NCBI RefSeq assembly: GCF_050306235.1
Contig: NZ_JBLWFH010000001.1
Span: 496,001-560,000 of the forward strand
Direction: 5' to 3'
Origin: Glaciecola sp947496235
GTDB taxonomy: Bacteria; Pseudomonadota; Gammaproteobacteria; Enterobacterales; Alteromonadaceae
Length of the DNA stretch: 64,000 nucleotides
Shown here: positions 1 to 8,436 of the stretch, piece by piece
Numbering within the stretch: the first letter of the stretch is position 1
How the letters are laid out: each line of letters begins with the position of its first letter
The notes under the pieces: model-generated
Databases searched by the model: none
What the model was told of the DNA's origin: nothing
Seen by the model: the letters and a program-made list of their open reading frames with translations, nothing else
Translations under genes and position numbers: made by a program

Positions 1-177
1 ATTTTTGGATTCGCCATTGGTGTGTGGATAATTATTATTCGTACATGGGGAAATTATCCTGATGCTGTGGCCTTTTCAGTGGTGTTGATGAATATGGCGG
101 TGCCTTTAATTGACTATTACACCAAACCTCGCACCTATGGACATAAGTTGAAAGCCAAATCGATGTCGGAGAAATAA
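1..177 (+). CDS. rnfD: Electron transport complex subunit RnfD, 3' end
   Basis: Partial gene cut by the window edge; the last 58 codons are open in frame 1 and end in TAA. RnfD is an inner-membrane, FMN-carrying subunit of the Rnf (Rsx) complex, which couples NADH and ferredoxin redox reactions to ion movement. The visible part holds the final hydrophobic helix (VAFSVVLMNMAVPLIDYY) and a short basic tail ending in KAKSMSEK, as in RnfD proteins. It lies 6 bases before rnfG in the usual rnf order, so it belongs to the same operon. Identification rests on the C-terminal sequence and context. Confidence 0.88.
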   Translation: MFGFAIGVWIIIIRTWGNYPDAVAFSVVLMNMAVPLIDYYTKPRTYGHKLKAKSMSEK

Positions 178-183
178 CAGCTG

Positions 184-846
184 ATGTTAAAGTTTATTAG
201 CAAAAATGCGGGAATTTTAGGACTCTTTGCCATTATCACTACCGGCTTGATTGCGCTTACTTATTGGCAAACTAAAGACCGTATTTATCAAGCCCAGCAA
301 ACGCAATTACTCAGCATTTTAAATCAACTGGTACCTGAGGAAAGTCATGATAATGCGCTACACACTGACTGCATTATTATTCCAGCAAATCCTTTACTTG
401 GTGATCGAACCCAACGCGCTTACCGGGCACGGCTAGAACAACAAAACCAAGCGATAATTATTGAAACCACTGCACCAGATGGTTACAGCGGTGATATTCA
501 AATAGTAGTAGCCGTCGATACTCAAGAAACCGTGCTTGGTGCGCGAGTATTAAAGCACAAAGAAACGCCTGGGCTTGGCGATAAAATTGATACGCGAGTA
601 AGCGATTGGATTTACGGATTTGCAGAGGTAGTCTATAACGAAGAAGTCAGTAACCGCTGGAAAGTTAAAAAAGATGGCGGTCAGTTTGATCAATTTACTG
701 GTGCTACTATTACTCCAAGAGCTGTAGTCAGAGCCATCGCTAATGCAGCCGCTTACGTAAATCAACATCAAGATCAGTTGTATACTGTACCCGCTAATTG
801 CGAAGCTCCTGTAGAAAATGCGGAGGCCACCGATGAACGAATTTAA
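184..846 (+). CDS. rnfG: Electron transport complex subunit RnfG
   Basis: RnfG is the membrane-anchored periplasmic flavoprotein of the Rnf/Rsx complex. The 220-residue protein has one N-terminal transmembrane helix (about residues 9-27) followed by an FMN-binding domain. The motif FTGATITPRAV near residue 180 is the family's SGAT-type site, in which a Thr carries covalently bound FMN. Length is normal for the family. It follows rnfD by 6 bases and its end overlaps the start of rnfE by 14 bases, so translation is probably coupled in one operon. Confidence 0.95.
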   Translation: MLKFISKNAGILGLFAIITTGLIALTYWQTKDRIYQAQQTQLLSILNQLVPEESHDNALHTDCIIIPANPLLGDRTQRAYRARLEQQNQAIIIETTAPDGYSGDIQIVVAVDTQETVLGARVLKHKETPGLGDKIDTRVSDWIYGFAEVVYNEEVSNRWKVKKDGGQFDQFTGATITPRAVVRAIANAAAYVNQHQDQLYTVPANCEAPVENAEATDERI

Positions 847-1528
847 AAACCTATTTGTTCAAGGCATTTGGAAAAACAACCCCGCCATTGTTCAGCTATT
901 AGGTTTGTGTCCACTGTTAGCTGTCACCGGCACTGTGATAAATGGTTTAGGCCTTGGCTTAGCCACCACTATGGTATTACTGGGATCAAATATAACTGTA
1001 TCTCTTGTTCGAAATTGGGTTCCCAATGAAATTCGAATCCCTATTTTTGTTATGGTCATTGCCTGTTTTGTGACCGTGATCGAATTATTGATGAATGCTT
1101 ATACCTACGAGCTTTATCTAACCCTAGGCATTTTCATCCCTTTAATTGTTACTAACTGCGCCATTATTGGAAGAGCTGAGGCTTATGCATCAAAGAATCC
1201 AATCAAGTTTGCCGCGTTTGACGGATTAATGATGGGTTTCGGCTTTACTATTATCTTGGTCATTCTTGGCGGCATGCGAGAAGTCTTAGGCCAAGGTACC
1301 TTGTTCTCTGGCGCTGAATTACTCTTTGGAGCTTGGGCAGAAAATCTAACCCTGACCTTATATACCTCTGATGCCAAATTCCTTTTGGCTATTTTACCTC
1401 CGGGTGCTTTTTTAGGTATGGGACTTTTAATAGCCGCGAAAAATGCCATTGATACTGCCATTGCTGCACGCCAACAACAAACAGAAAAAGTAGTAGCTCG
1501 CGCCAGAGTGACTGGAACAGATTTATGA
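833..1528 (+). CDS. rnfE: Electron transport complex subunit RnfE
   Basis: RnfE is an integral membrane subunit of the Rnf/Rsx complex, related to NqrD. The protein (231 residues) is almost entirely hydrophobic, with about six helices, and carries the conserved NCAIIGRAEAYASKN segment. An ATG at 818 is also in frame, but GGAGG lies about 7 bases before the ATG at 833 and the product then begins MNEFKNLF, typical of RnfE, so 833 was chosen. Its last four bases (ATGA) overlap the start of nth, the common gammaproteobacterial order. Confidence 0.95.
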   Translation: MNEFKNLFVQGIWKNNPAIVQLLGLCPLLAVTGTVINGLGLGLATTMVLLGSNITVSLVRNWVPNEIRIPIFVMVIACFVTVIELLMNAYTYELYLTLGIFIPLIVTNCAIIGRAEAYASKNPIKFAAFDGLMMGFGFTIILVILGGMREVLGQGTLFSGAELLFGAWAENLTLTLYTSDAKFLLAILPPGAFLGMGLLIAAKNAIDTAIAARQQQTEKVVARARVTGTDL

Positions 1529-2157
1529 ATAAACAAAAACGCCTAGAAATTCTTACTAGGCTAAGAGATAACAATCCAAACCCGACCACAGAATTAAACT
1601 TTTCCTCTCCGTTCGAATTATTGATTGCCGTGATCTTATCGGCACAAGCAACTGATGTGGGCGTAAACAAAGCCACAGATAAGTTGTTTCCTGTGGCGAA
1701 TACCCCTGAAGCTATTTACGCTTTGGGTTTAGAAGGTTTAAAAGACTATATCAAAACCATAGGTTTGTTTAATTCTAAAGCCAAAAACGTACTTGAGACC
1801 TGTCGTATTTTAATGACCCAATATAACTCCCAAGTACCCGAGGATCGTGCTGCACTTGAAGCCCTTCCCGGCGTTGGCAGAAAAACCGCAAACGTGGTAC
1901 TCAATACCGCTTTTGGCTGGCCAACAATTGCGGTAGACACCCATATATTTCGGGTTAGCAATCGCACTAAATTCGCCATGGGTAAAAACGTTGATCAGGT
2001 AGAACAGAAACTACTAAAAGTAGTGCCAGCTGAATTTAAAGTAGATGTTCATCACTGGCTTATCCTGCATGGCCGGTATACTTGTGTCGCGCGCAAACCT
2101 CGCTGTGGTTCTTGTATTATTGAAGATTTGTGTGAGTTTAAGGATAAGACTGATTAA
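1525..2157 (+). CDS. nth: Endonuclease III
   Basis: DNA glycosylase/AP lyase that removes oxidised pyrimidines in base excision repair. The 210-residue protein has the helix-hairpin-helix LPGVGRKTANVV with the catalytic Lys, the catalytic Asp in AVDTHIFRVSNRT, and the C-terminal 4Fe-4S cluster ligands spaced C-x6-C-x2-C-x5-C (CVARKPRCGSCIIEDLC). Length matches E. coli Nth. It overlaps rnfE by four bases and is probably co-transcribed with the rnf genes. A divergent copy of its last 18 codons lies 2.3 kb downstream (see 4485-4538). Confidence 0.97.
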   Translation: MNKQKRLEILTRLRDNNPNPTTELNFSSPFELLIAVILSAQATDVGVNKATDKLFPVANTPEAIYALGLEGLKDYIKTIGLFNSKAKNVLETCRILMTQYNSQVPEDRAALEALPGVGRKTANVVLNTAFGWPTIAVDTHIFRVSNRTKFAMGKNVDQVEQKLLKVVPAEFKVDVHHWLILHGRYTCVARKPRCGSCIIEDLCEFKDKTD

Positions 2158-2249
2158 ATCGATGCAATCCAGTGAGCTTTTCGATATTCGTTTGGTGAGC
2201 ACTTATTTTGCTTTTTTAGGCGTCAATTATTTTACGCGCCCTATCGAAA

Positions 2250-4376
2250 TTAGCGTTGCTCAAAAATTAACTTAGAATTTGATTGTTTAAACACGCTATC
2301 CATGAATTTTTGAATCGTTGACTCAAATTCAGGGTGGTTTCTCACGCCGTTGTATACCGGTGAATTGGGTAACAAAGGATATATCCCGCTATCATCAACG
2401 GATAAATAATTAAGGTGTTTAGTAAAGCTTTCAAAGCGTTGTTCAGCACTCTGTTGTTCGGTTAAATACCAGAACGTTTGACAATCAAAACTCATTTTGG
2501 CGATTAAATTAGTACTGCATTTAAGGCCATACAGTTGAATAACATTTGGTAGTAAGCCATTGACAAGATCACTTTTATTTCCTTGTTGTTTAAGTATGCT
2601 TAAATACAGGATGGAACTATTAGGATCAACAAGCATCGCTTTTTCGACTGATTCAACTGTCGGATGCGTTATCTCATACTTTTCAATAAATAACTGCGAG
2701 TTACCATTGAGCAATGCGAGGTAAATAATCAAATCTGTTCGCTGATTATCTTCAAGTACTTGTTGCAGTTTGTTTTCTTGCGCCTGTGTCAATCGGCCAT
2801 AATCCCTCAATTGCAATAACAATAATGCGTTGGTACGTTCAAAATCCCACTGTGTTGCATTATTGCTTAGGTTTTTCTGCATTAAGGTCAGCGCGTCATT
2901 AATTCGATCTAAGTAGATCATCAATGTCGTTTCAAGCGCTCGCAAATCTCCGTCGAGTTCCCCTTTGTAGTTAACTAACAAGCGCAAACTTTTCTCAAAA
3001 TCATGCTCGGCAGTAAAATAAACATTAAGTTGAGCGACTAGCAAAGATTTTGTACCTTGGAATTCCACTTCCATATCGTTGAGTATAGCTTTAGCCTCAG
3101 CTAAACGCCCTTGTACTACTAGCAGGTCAATTAGGTTTAGATAGTTAATTACACTTTGAGGGTTGGTTCGAAGCACGGCATAGCGTTGTTCTATGGACTG
3201 TTCGATATCATCAATTATTAGTAGGTAAAAATTTTGGATTAACGGGTCATTTGGAGCTAATTCATAGGCACGTTTACTTAATGTAAAATAAGCTTTAGGT
3301 TGGTACTTTGTAGCGGAGAAGACTGCCAGCGCGAGATATTTCAGCGCAAACTCAGGTGCCGTCTGTAGCTCCCAAAATAGTCTTTCATATTCTGAATCAA
3401 TTGTATTGTAATCAATTCCACCGTATTTTGCAGCCAACGTATAGGTTAGAAATAACTGGGCCTTAGCAAGATAAAACTGCTCATCCACCTCAATGGCCTG
3501 TTTGAGCAGCTCGACAGATCGTTGTAATGACTTCGATGTGCGCTGATAGGACAACTCCCTCCCCTCGATAAACAATTCATAGGCCTTGGGGTTCATAGTC
3601 ATGCCAGCTTCGTATTCTATTTGTTCGGGTAATAGGTTCAGCTTGAGAGCTTGAGTAATAGCAAAGGTCAATTCATCCTGTAGCGTGAAAATACTGTCTA
3701 GCTTACGGTCATACGTCTGTGACCAGACATGCGCACCACTTGCCACTTCAATCAACTGCGCAGAAATACGCACCTTTTCTTTATCTTTTCGCACGCTGCC
3801 TTCAAGTACATAGTTTACATTCAGTGTACGACCTATTTCCCGAATGTCGGTGTTGCTGTTTCTAAAATTAAACGATGAGGTGCGAGAAATCACGACTAAC
3901 TGCTCTAAACGGGCTAATGAATTAAGAATTTCTTCGGCAATGCCATCGCCAAAATAGCCTTGCGACTTATCCGGGCTCATATCCTCAAACGGCAATACGG
4001 CAATGGAGCGTTCCAAACTATCATCGACATTTGGGAGGAAAAGCTTTTCATAGGCAATAAAACCTAAAGCTAATACCAAGGCTGCAATCAATATATAGTT
4101 AATTTTACTGCCATTCTGCTCGCGAATAGACTCGTTGACTTCCACCTCATGGGTGCGTTTGAGCCCGTCAGGAGTGAGTTCATATGCCCATGCAAAAATA
4201 CATACAAATGGAAAAGCAATCGCCAGAATAACTGTAGTAATAGTGCTAAATAGAATAGGTAGGTGTAACGACGGAGTCACTACTGCAATAATTTGCAAAA
4301 TAATCCAGCAGGTTACTAAATAGACACTAGCAACTTTAAACACGTTGCGTCTTTTTAACTCAGTAAAAAATGTCAT
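2250..4376 (-). CDS. Membrane TolB/FlgO-like domain protein with TPR repeats
   Basis: 708-residue protein of a family common in Alteromonadales, often labelled adenylate-cyclase-like or TPR protein. Residues 1-40 (TELKRRNVFKVASVYLVTCW) and 41-70 form two membrane helices, with a third near residue 100. Residues 120-250 are a TolB_N/FlgO-like domain (SIAVLPFEDMSP, YFGDGIAEEILNSLARL, VNYVLEGSVRK, HVWSQTYDR). The rest is helical and TPR-like. No cyclase or kinase catalytic motif is visible, and the biochemical role is unknown; a signalling or scaffold role is only inference. It is a single gene convergent with nth, and lies between the true end of nth and a second nth 3' remnant, which suggests it was inserted there. 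Confidence 0.75.
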   Translation of the reverse strand: MTFFTELKRRNVFKVASVYLVTCWIILQIIAVVTPSLHLPILFSTITTVILAIAFPFVCIFAWAYELTPDGLKRTHEVEVNESIREQNGSKINYILIAALVLALGFIAYEKLFLPNVDDSLERSIAVLPFEDMSPDKSQGYFGDGIAEEILNSLARLEQLVVISRTSSFNFRNSNTDIREIGRTLNVNYVLEGSVRKDKEKVRISAQLIEVASGAHVWSQTYDRKLDSIFTLQDELTFAITQALKLNLLPEQIEYEAGMTMNPKAYELFIEGRELSYQRTSKSLQRSVELLKQAIEVDEQFYLAKAQLFLTYTLAAKYGGIDYNTIDSEYERLFWELQTAPEFALKYLALAVFSATKYQPKAYFTLSKRAYELAPNDPLIQNFYLLIIDDIEQSIEQRYAVLRTNPQSVINYLNLIDLLVVQGRLAEAKAILNDMEVEFQGTKSLLVAQLNVYFTAEHDFEKSLRLLVNYKGELDGDLRALETTLMIYLDRINDALTLMQKNLSNNATQWDFERTNALLLLQLRDYGRLTQAQENKLQQVLEDNQRTDLIIYLALLNGNSQLFIEKYEITHPTVESVEKAMLVDPNSSILYLSILKQQGNKSDLVNGLLPNVIQLYGLKCSTNLIAKMSFDCQTFWYLTEQQSAEQRFESFTKHLNYLSVDDSGIYPLLPNSPVYNGVRNHPEFESTIQKFMDSVFKQSNSKLIFEQR

Positions 4377-4484
4377 GCGTCCTGCTCATTATTTTTAAAA
4401 CATTAACCATACTGGAATAACCCGAGCCGTTCAAATTTTATACCGATTGGGTTACCAATTATAAAGTGTGTTCAGTGGGCCTGC

Positions 4485-4538
4485 TGCGGCTCATGCATAA
4501 TTGAGGACTTGTGTGAGTTTAAAGAGAAGACCGATTAA
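4485..4538 (+). pseudogene. Second copy of the nth 3' end (remnant)
   Basis: Read on the + strand, 17 codons plus TAA give CGSCIIEDLCEFKEKTD, against CGSCIIEDLCEFKDKTD at the end of the intact nth. Most nucleotide differences are at third codon positions, so this is a diverged coding copy rather than a fresh duplication. Upstream codons (from about 4467, TGT GTT) look like a decayed continuation. There is no start codon or remaining domain. Confidence 0.85.
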
Positions 4539-4542
4539 TCAT

Positions 4543-5682
4543 TTACCGTTTAAAATAAGCATCCACGGTTTTTCTAACTAAATCGCTAACGTCTAAACTG
4601 GTATCGTTGCACATCAAAGCTACTGCGAACTTATGTTGCGGATATCTAGCATAAAAAGTTGAAGTTCCCAACCAACCTCCAGAGTGACTAAAGGATGTGA
4701 CCCCATCCTTTTGCTGAATAAACTGACCATTAGCATATAAGCTATCGCCGGCCTTATGAAGGCTATTCGGTTGATTTATCAATGTCATCAATTCATTAGG
4801 TTCAATACCCACCTTAGGATGATAAAAGTTGCTATCCCACTTCCTCAAATCATCAAGATTAGTATGCAATCCACCGTCTCCCACCCAAAACAAATTGGTC
4901 ATATCGTTTACGTAACGACCTGATTTATCTTTTGTGTAACCGCTCGCCCTATTCTTTACAATTTCCACCGGATCATCACTAAAAAAGGTATTAGTCATAT
5001 CTAATGGTTCAAAAATCTTTTCTTGAGCATACATGCGAAGACTTTTACCTGACACTTCCTCTACAAGCATTGACAGTAAAAAATAGGCGAGATTGCTGTA
5101 TTCGAACTTTTGATTCGGACTATGTCTTAAAGGAACGTTTTTTACGACATTATAAAATTCATCAATGGTCAAATAATCTTCATTGCCTAAACGAAACTCG
5201 CCTCCAGCAGCAGACTTTAATTCAATACGATCGTTAGATTTATCGCCTTCATATGGTCCAGCTATAAGATCATAATCACCCATGCCGCTATAGTGCCCAA
5301 GCATTGAACGAATGGTGACTGTACCTGAATATTCTCTAAGGTCTGTTAAGTAGGATCGAATATCATTGTCTAAATCTATTTTTCCTTCTTCTGCTAATAA
5401 AAGCACAGCTAAAGCGGTAAACTGTTTAGATACAGATGCCATTCTATGAACTTGCTTTCCATCTAATGGCACATTTAACTCTAAATTAGCCAAGCCATAG
5501 CCTTTCTTATGTATAAAGCGACCATCTTCGATGAGTCCAACTGAGCAACCAGGAGAATTATTAGGATCAATGGCGCTAAAAATGTTATCGATATCGGTAC
5601 TTAGGGACTGCGCATGCACTTGAGGCACTAGAAACACAAATACTAAAAGGAAGAATCTATAAATAGTCATGTTGTTGTCCAT
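4543..5682 (-). CDS. Exported serine hydrolase, class C beta-lactamase family
   Basis: 379-residue secreted protein with a signal peptide (IYRFFLLVFVFLVPQVHAQ, probable cleavage after residue 24). The serine-hydrolase motifs are present: SVSK (S83-K86, nucleophile and general base), YSN near residue 195, and HSGG near residue 333 in the position of the KTG-type third motif. Members include AmpC, D-aminopeptidases, peptidoglycan-modifying enzymes and esterases; substrate cannot be told from sequence, and resistance should not be assumed. It has its own upstream region and no close operon partner. Confidence 0.85.
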   Translation of the reverse strand: MDNNMTIYRFFLLVFVFLVPQVHAQSLSTDIDNIFSAIDPNNSPGCSVGLIEDGRFIHKKGYGLANLELNVPLDGKQVHRMASVSKQFTALAVLLLAEEGKIDLDNDIRSYLTDLREYSGTVTIRSMLGHYSGMGDYDLIAGPYEGDKSNDRIELKSAAGGEFRLGNEDYLTIDEFYNVVKNVPLRHSPNQKFEYSNLAYFLLSMLVEEVSGKSLRMYAQEKIFEPLDMTNTFFSDDPVEIVKNRASGYTKDKSGRYVNDMTNLFWVGDGGLHTNLDDLRKWDSNFYHPKVGIEPNELMTLINQPNSLHKAGDSLYANGQFIQQKDGVTSFSHSGGWLGTSTFYARYPQHKFAVALMCNDTSLDVSDLVRKTVDAYFKR

Positions 5683-5806
5683 CGTTTAATAATAAGATTA
5701 CAACGCTAACACAAAATAATTTTGCTTATTACTTGTAATAATTTCACAAAACTCAACACTTTGTATATTCTACTGAAAATTTTTAAATGCCAATGCGAAC
5801 ATTCAT

Positions 5807-7729
5807 ATGTTGCCAGTCCTTCGAATTTTATTAATCGAACAAGAACCTACTGTACTGCAAGCACTCTCTTCAAATCTTGCAAAAACAATTCCCAACTTTG
5901 AAAGGGAAGACGTTCAAATAGATATTATTGATTGCCTAGAGCTGCCGCAAGCACTGGAGCATGTCACTGAGGATGGAGATATTCAAGCAGTTGTGCTCAG
6001 TTGGGATGTGCACAATAAAAGTGGAGAGCGAATCTACAGCAATTTCATCTCGCAGTTAAAACAGATTCGTCATGAATTACCTGTGTACGTTATCGGTGAT
6101 GACACCAAAGGACTAGAAATCGTTAACGAGTCTGAAGAGATCGAATCCTTTTTCTTTAAAGACGATGTTATCTCTGATCCAGAAGCTATTTTAGGTTATT
6201 TATTTAACGACTTTGATGACAGAGCTGAAACTCCATTTTGGACCGCGTATCGAAGTTATGTGGGAGAAGCCAACGATTCATGGCATACACCTGGCCATAG
6301 CGGCGGCTCTAGTTTTAGAAACTCACCTTATATTAAAGATTTTTATCAATTTTATGGCCGCAATGTATTTGTCGGGGACCTATCAGTATCAGTGGATTCC
6401 TTAGGCTCCCTATCTGACAGCACAAATACTATCGGTCGAGCTCAAGAATCCGCGGCGGCCACCTTTGAGGTTAAGCGCACCTACTTTGTAACCAACGGGT
6501 CTTCTACCTCCAATAAAATCATTTTACAAACCTTACTTCGTAAGGGTGATAAGGTAATAGTAGACCGTAATTGCCATAAATCTGTGCACTATGGAATTTT
6601 GCAGTCAGCCAGCTTTCCCATTTATCTATCGAGTATTTTAAATCCGAAATATGGCATATTTGCGCCGCCTTCGTTGGCCGATATCAAGGTTTCCATTGAA
6701 CAAAATACTGATGCGAAATTACTGGTGCTTACAGGTTGTACTTACGATGGTCTGCTCAGCGATTTAAAACAGGTGGTCGATATCGCGCACCAACATGGCA
6801 TAAAAGTATTTATCGACGAAGCATGGTTTGCTTATTCGCTGTTTCACCCTAGTTTACGCTATTATTCTGCCATTCATGCTGGTGCTGACTATGTAACGCA
6901 TTCAGCGCATAAGGTAGTGTCCGCATTTTCCCAAGCATCTTATATTCATATCAACGATCCGGATTTTGATGCGGATTTTTTCCGAGAAATTTACAGCATC
7001 TACGCCAGCACATCGCCTAAGTATCAGCTAATCGCATCATTGGATGTGTGCCAGAAACAATTGGAAATGGAAGGCTACAAGCTGCTCAATGCCTTGTTGA
7101 ATCATGTGCAGGAATTTAAGCAACAGATGGCCTCACTCAGGCATATCAAAGTACTGGATAAGCAAGATTTTATGAGTATATTCCCGCATTTTAGCGGTGA
7201 TAATATGGGTCATGACCCATTAAAAATTCTCATCGACATCAGTGAACTCCCCTACTCACTTAAAGATATTCATAAATTTTTGTTAGACGAAATTGGATTA
7301 GAAATTGAAAAGTATACCCACAGCACCATCTTGGTATTGTTGACCTTAGGGGGTACGCGCTCAAAGATTATTCGTTTATATAATGCTTTGAAAAAGCTTG
7401 ATAGCGGCAAAGTTAAATTATCTAAATCAACGCGTAAAGCACGTTTGCCTGAGAATTTACCGGCTATTGATTTGGCATGCATTCCAAGCGATGCTTTTTA
7501 TGGCGAGCGGGAATCAGTGCCGATCAGCAATAGCAATAATCGCATTTGTGCAGGATTAGTTACGCCATATCCGCCTGGCATTCCGCTCTTGGTGCCTGGG
7601 CAGCATATTACTCAAGATCATATCGACTATCTCAAAGAACTGGCTGGTCAAGGGTTAACCATTCAAGGCAGTTTCGATGGTGAGATTTATGTGCTTAAAG
7701 ATAATCAGGAATCACTGACGCCTCAGTGA
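5807..7729 (+). CDS. Orn/Lys/Arg decarboxylase, fold-type I, PLP-dependent
   Basis: Makes a diamine or agmatine from lysine, ornithine or arginine. The 640-residue protein has an N-terminal response-regulator-like wing domain (about 1-130), the PLP aminotransferase-fold domain with HTPGHSGG, FIDEAWFAY, and the PLP-lysine segment THSAHKVVSAFSQASYIH, and a C-terminal domain with VTPYPPGIPLLVPGQ. At 640 residues it is shorter than E. coli CadA/LdcC/AdiA (over 700), mostly because of a smaller C-terminal part. The substrate cannot be assigned. A convergent GNAT gene of the diamine-acetyltransferase type follows, a plausible functional partner. Confidence 0.88.
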   Translation: MLPVLRILLIEQEPTVLQALSSNLAKTIPNFEREDVQIDIIDCLELPQALEHVTEDGDIQAVVLSWDVHNKSGERIYSNFISQLKQIRHELPVYVIGDDTKGLEIVNESEEIESFFFKDDVISDPEAILGYLFNDFDDRAETPFWTAYRSYVGEANDSWHTPGHSGGSSFRNSPYIKDFYQFYGRNVFVGDLSVSVDSLGSLSDSTNTIGRAQESAAATFEVKRTYFVTNGSSTSNKIILQTLLRKGDKVIVDRNCHKSVHYGILQSASFPIYLSSILNPKYGIFAPPSLADIKVSIEQNTDAKLLVLTGCTYDGLLSDLKQVVDIAHQHGIKVFIDEAWFAYSLFHPSLRYYSAIHAGADYVTHSAHKVVSAFSQASYIHINDPDFDADFFREIYSIYASTSPKYQLIASLDVCQKQLEMEGYKLLNALLNHVQEFKQQMASLRHIKVLDKQDFMSIFPHFSGDNMGHDPLKILIDISELPYSLKDIHKFLLDEIGLEIEKYTHSTILVLLTLGGTRSKIIRLYNALKKLDSGKVKLSKSTRKARLPENLPAIDLACIPSDAFYGERESVPISNSNNRICAGLVTPYPPGIPLLVPGQHITQDHIDYLKELAGQGLTIQGSFDGEIYVLKDNQESLTPQ

Positions 7730-7735
7730 TTCTGT
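7709..7735 (+). terminator. Hairpin at the end of the decarboxylase gene
   Basis: A perfect 10-bp stem (GAATCACTGA / TCAGTGATTC) with loop CGCC spans the stop codon, followed only by CTGTTTC. The stem is strong but the T-run is poor, so it may be a weak terminator or serve the convergent gene. Confidence 0.5.
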
Positions 7736-7763
7736 TTCAAGTACTGATGATAAACGTTTATTG

Positions 7764-8246
7764 TTAGCCTTTAGCAAAGCTAGTTAAGGCATCCCCTGCG
7801 AGCTGATAGCCAATCCATTCACTTTTAGGCACAGCGCCTATGCTTTCATAAAAATCAATTGCTGGGGTATTCCAATCTAGTACTGACCACTCAAAACGCC
7901 CACAGCCTTTCTCTACCGCAATTTTAGCCAGCTGCTTAAGCAATGCTTTACCAGCCCCTGAGCCTCTATACTCTGGGGAAACATAAAGATCTTCTAAATA
8001 AAGGCCATGTTTACCTTGCCAAGTCGAGTAATTGTGAAAATAAATTGCAAAACCAACAGGTGTTGAGCCTGATTCACAAATTAACGCAAAAACCGTGGAA
8101 TTTTCACTGAATACAGCTTCTTGAATCATATCTTCAGTAGCTTCCACTTGGTCTTCTGCTTTTTCAAAAATCGCCAACTCTTTTATAAAATGTAAAATGG
8201 TCCCAGTGTCATCGATGACGGCATCTCTTATGGTGATGTTTTCCAT
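7764..8246 (-). CDS. GNAT N-acetyltransferase, diamine/thialysine acetyltransferase type
   Basis: 160-residue acetyl-CoA-dependent acetyltransferase. It has the opening IRDAVIDDTGTILHFIKELA, the core LYLEDLYVSPEYRGSGAGKALL with the acetyl-CoA pyrophosphate loop R-G-x-G-x-G/A, and the closing FEWSVLDWNTPAIDFYESIGA, all typical of the spermidine/spermine (SSAT2/thialysine) branch. Substrates in that branch are small amines, which fits the neighbouring amino-acid decarboxylase; this link is inference. The two genes converge with 34 bases between stops. Confidence 0.85.
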   Translation of the reverse strand: MENITIRDAVIDDTGTILHFIKELAIFEKAEDQVEATEDMIQEAVFSENSTVFALICESGSTPVGFAIYFHNYSTWQGKHGLYLEDLYVSPEYRGSGAGKALLKQLAKIAVEKGCGRFEWSVLDWNTPAIDFYESIGAVPKSEWIGYQLAGDALTSFAKG

Positions 8247-8436
8247 GCAATAATCCTGTTTTAAATGCTATGCAAATGGCGCTTTTTTTATAGAGATGGG
8301 CACTTTACGCTAACCTTTTGCTTTTGTCAGCTGTTTGCAAGTTAACTGAACAAAAAGTAAATCTTTTCAGTCATATTAGAGTAATAAAAGGTTACTATTG
8401 TGAGTTCTACATTAAATGTTTTAGCAAGGAAACTAA

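Noticed and set aside
2014..2202. A minus-strand frame across the end of nth
   Set aside because: Antisense to nth, with no ribosome site and no recognised family.
5004..5237. A 77-codon plus-strand frame inside the serine hydrolase gene
   Set aside because: Lies wholly antisense to a well-supported gene and has no protein-like pattern.
4543..5682. Calling the serine hydrolase a resistance beta-lactamase
   Set aside because: The SxxK and YxN motifs are shared by many esterases and peptidases of the family; the third motif is HSGG rather than KTG and nothing in the context suggests antibiotic resistance.
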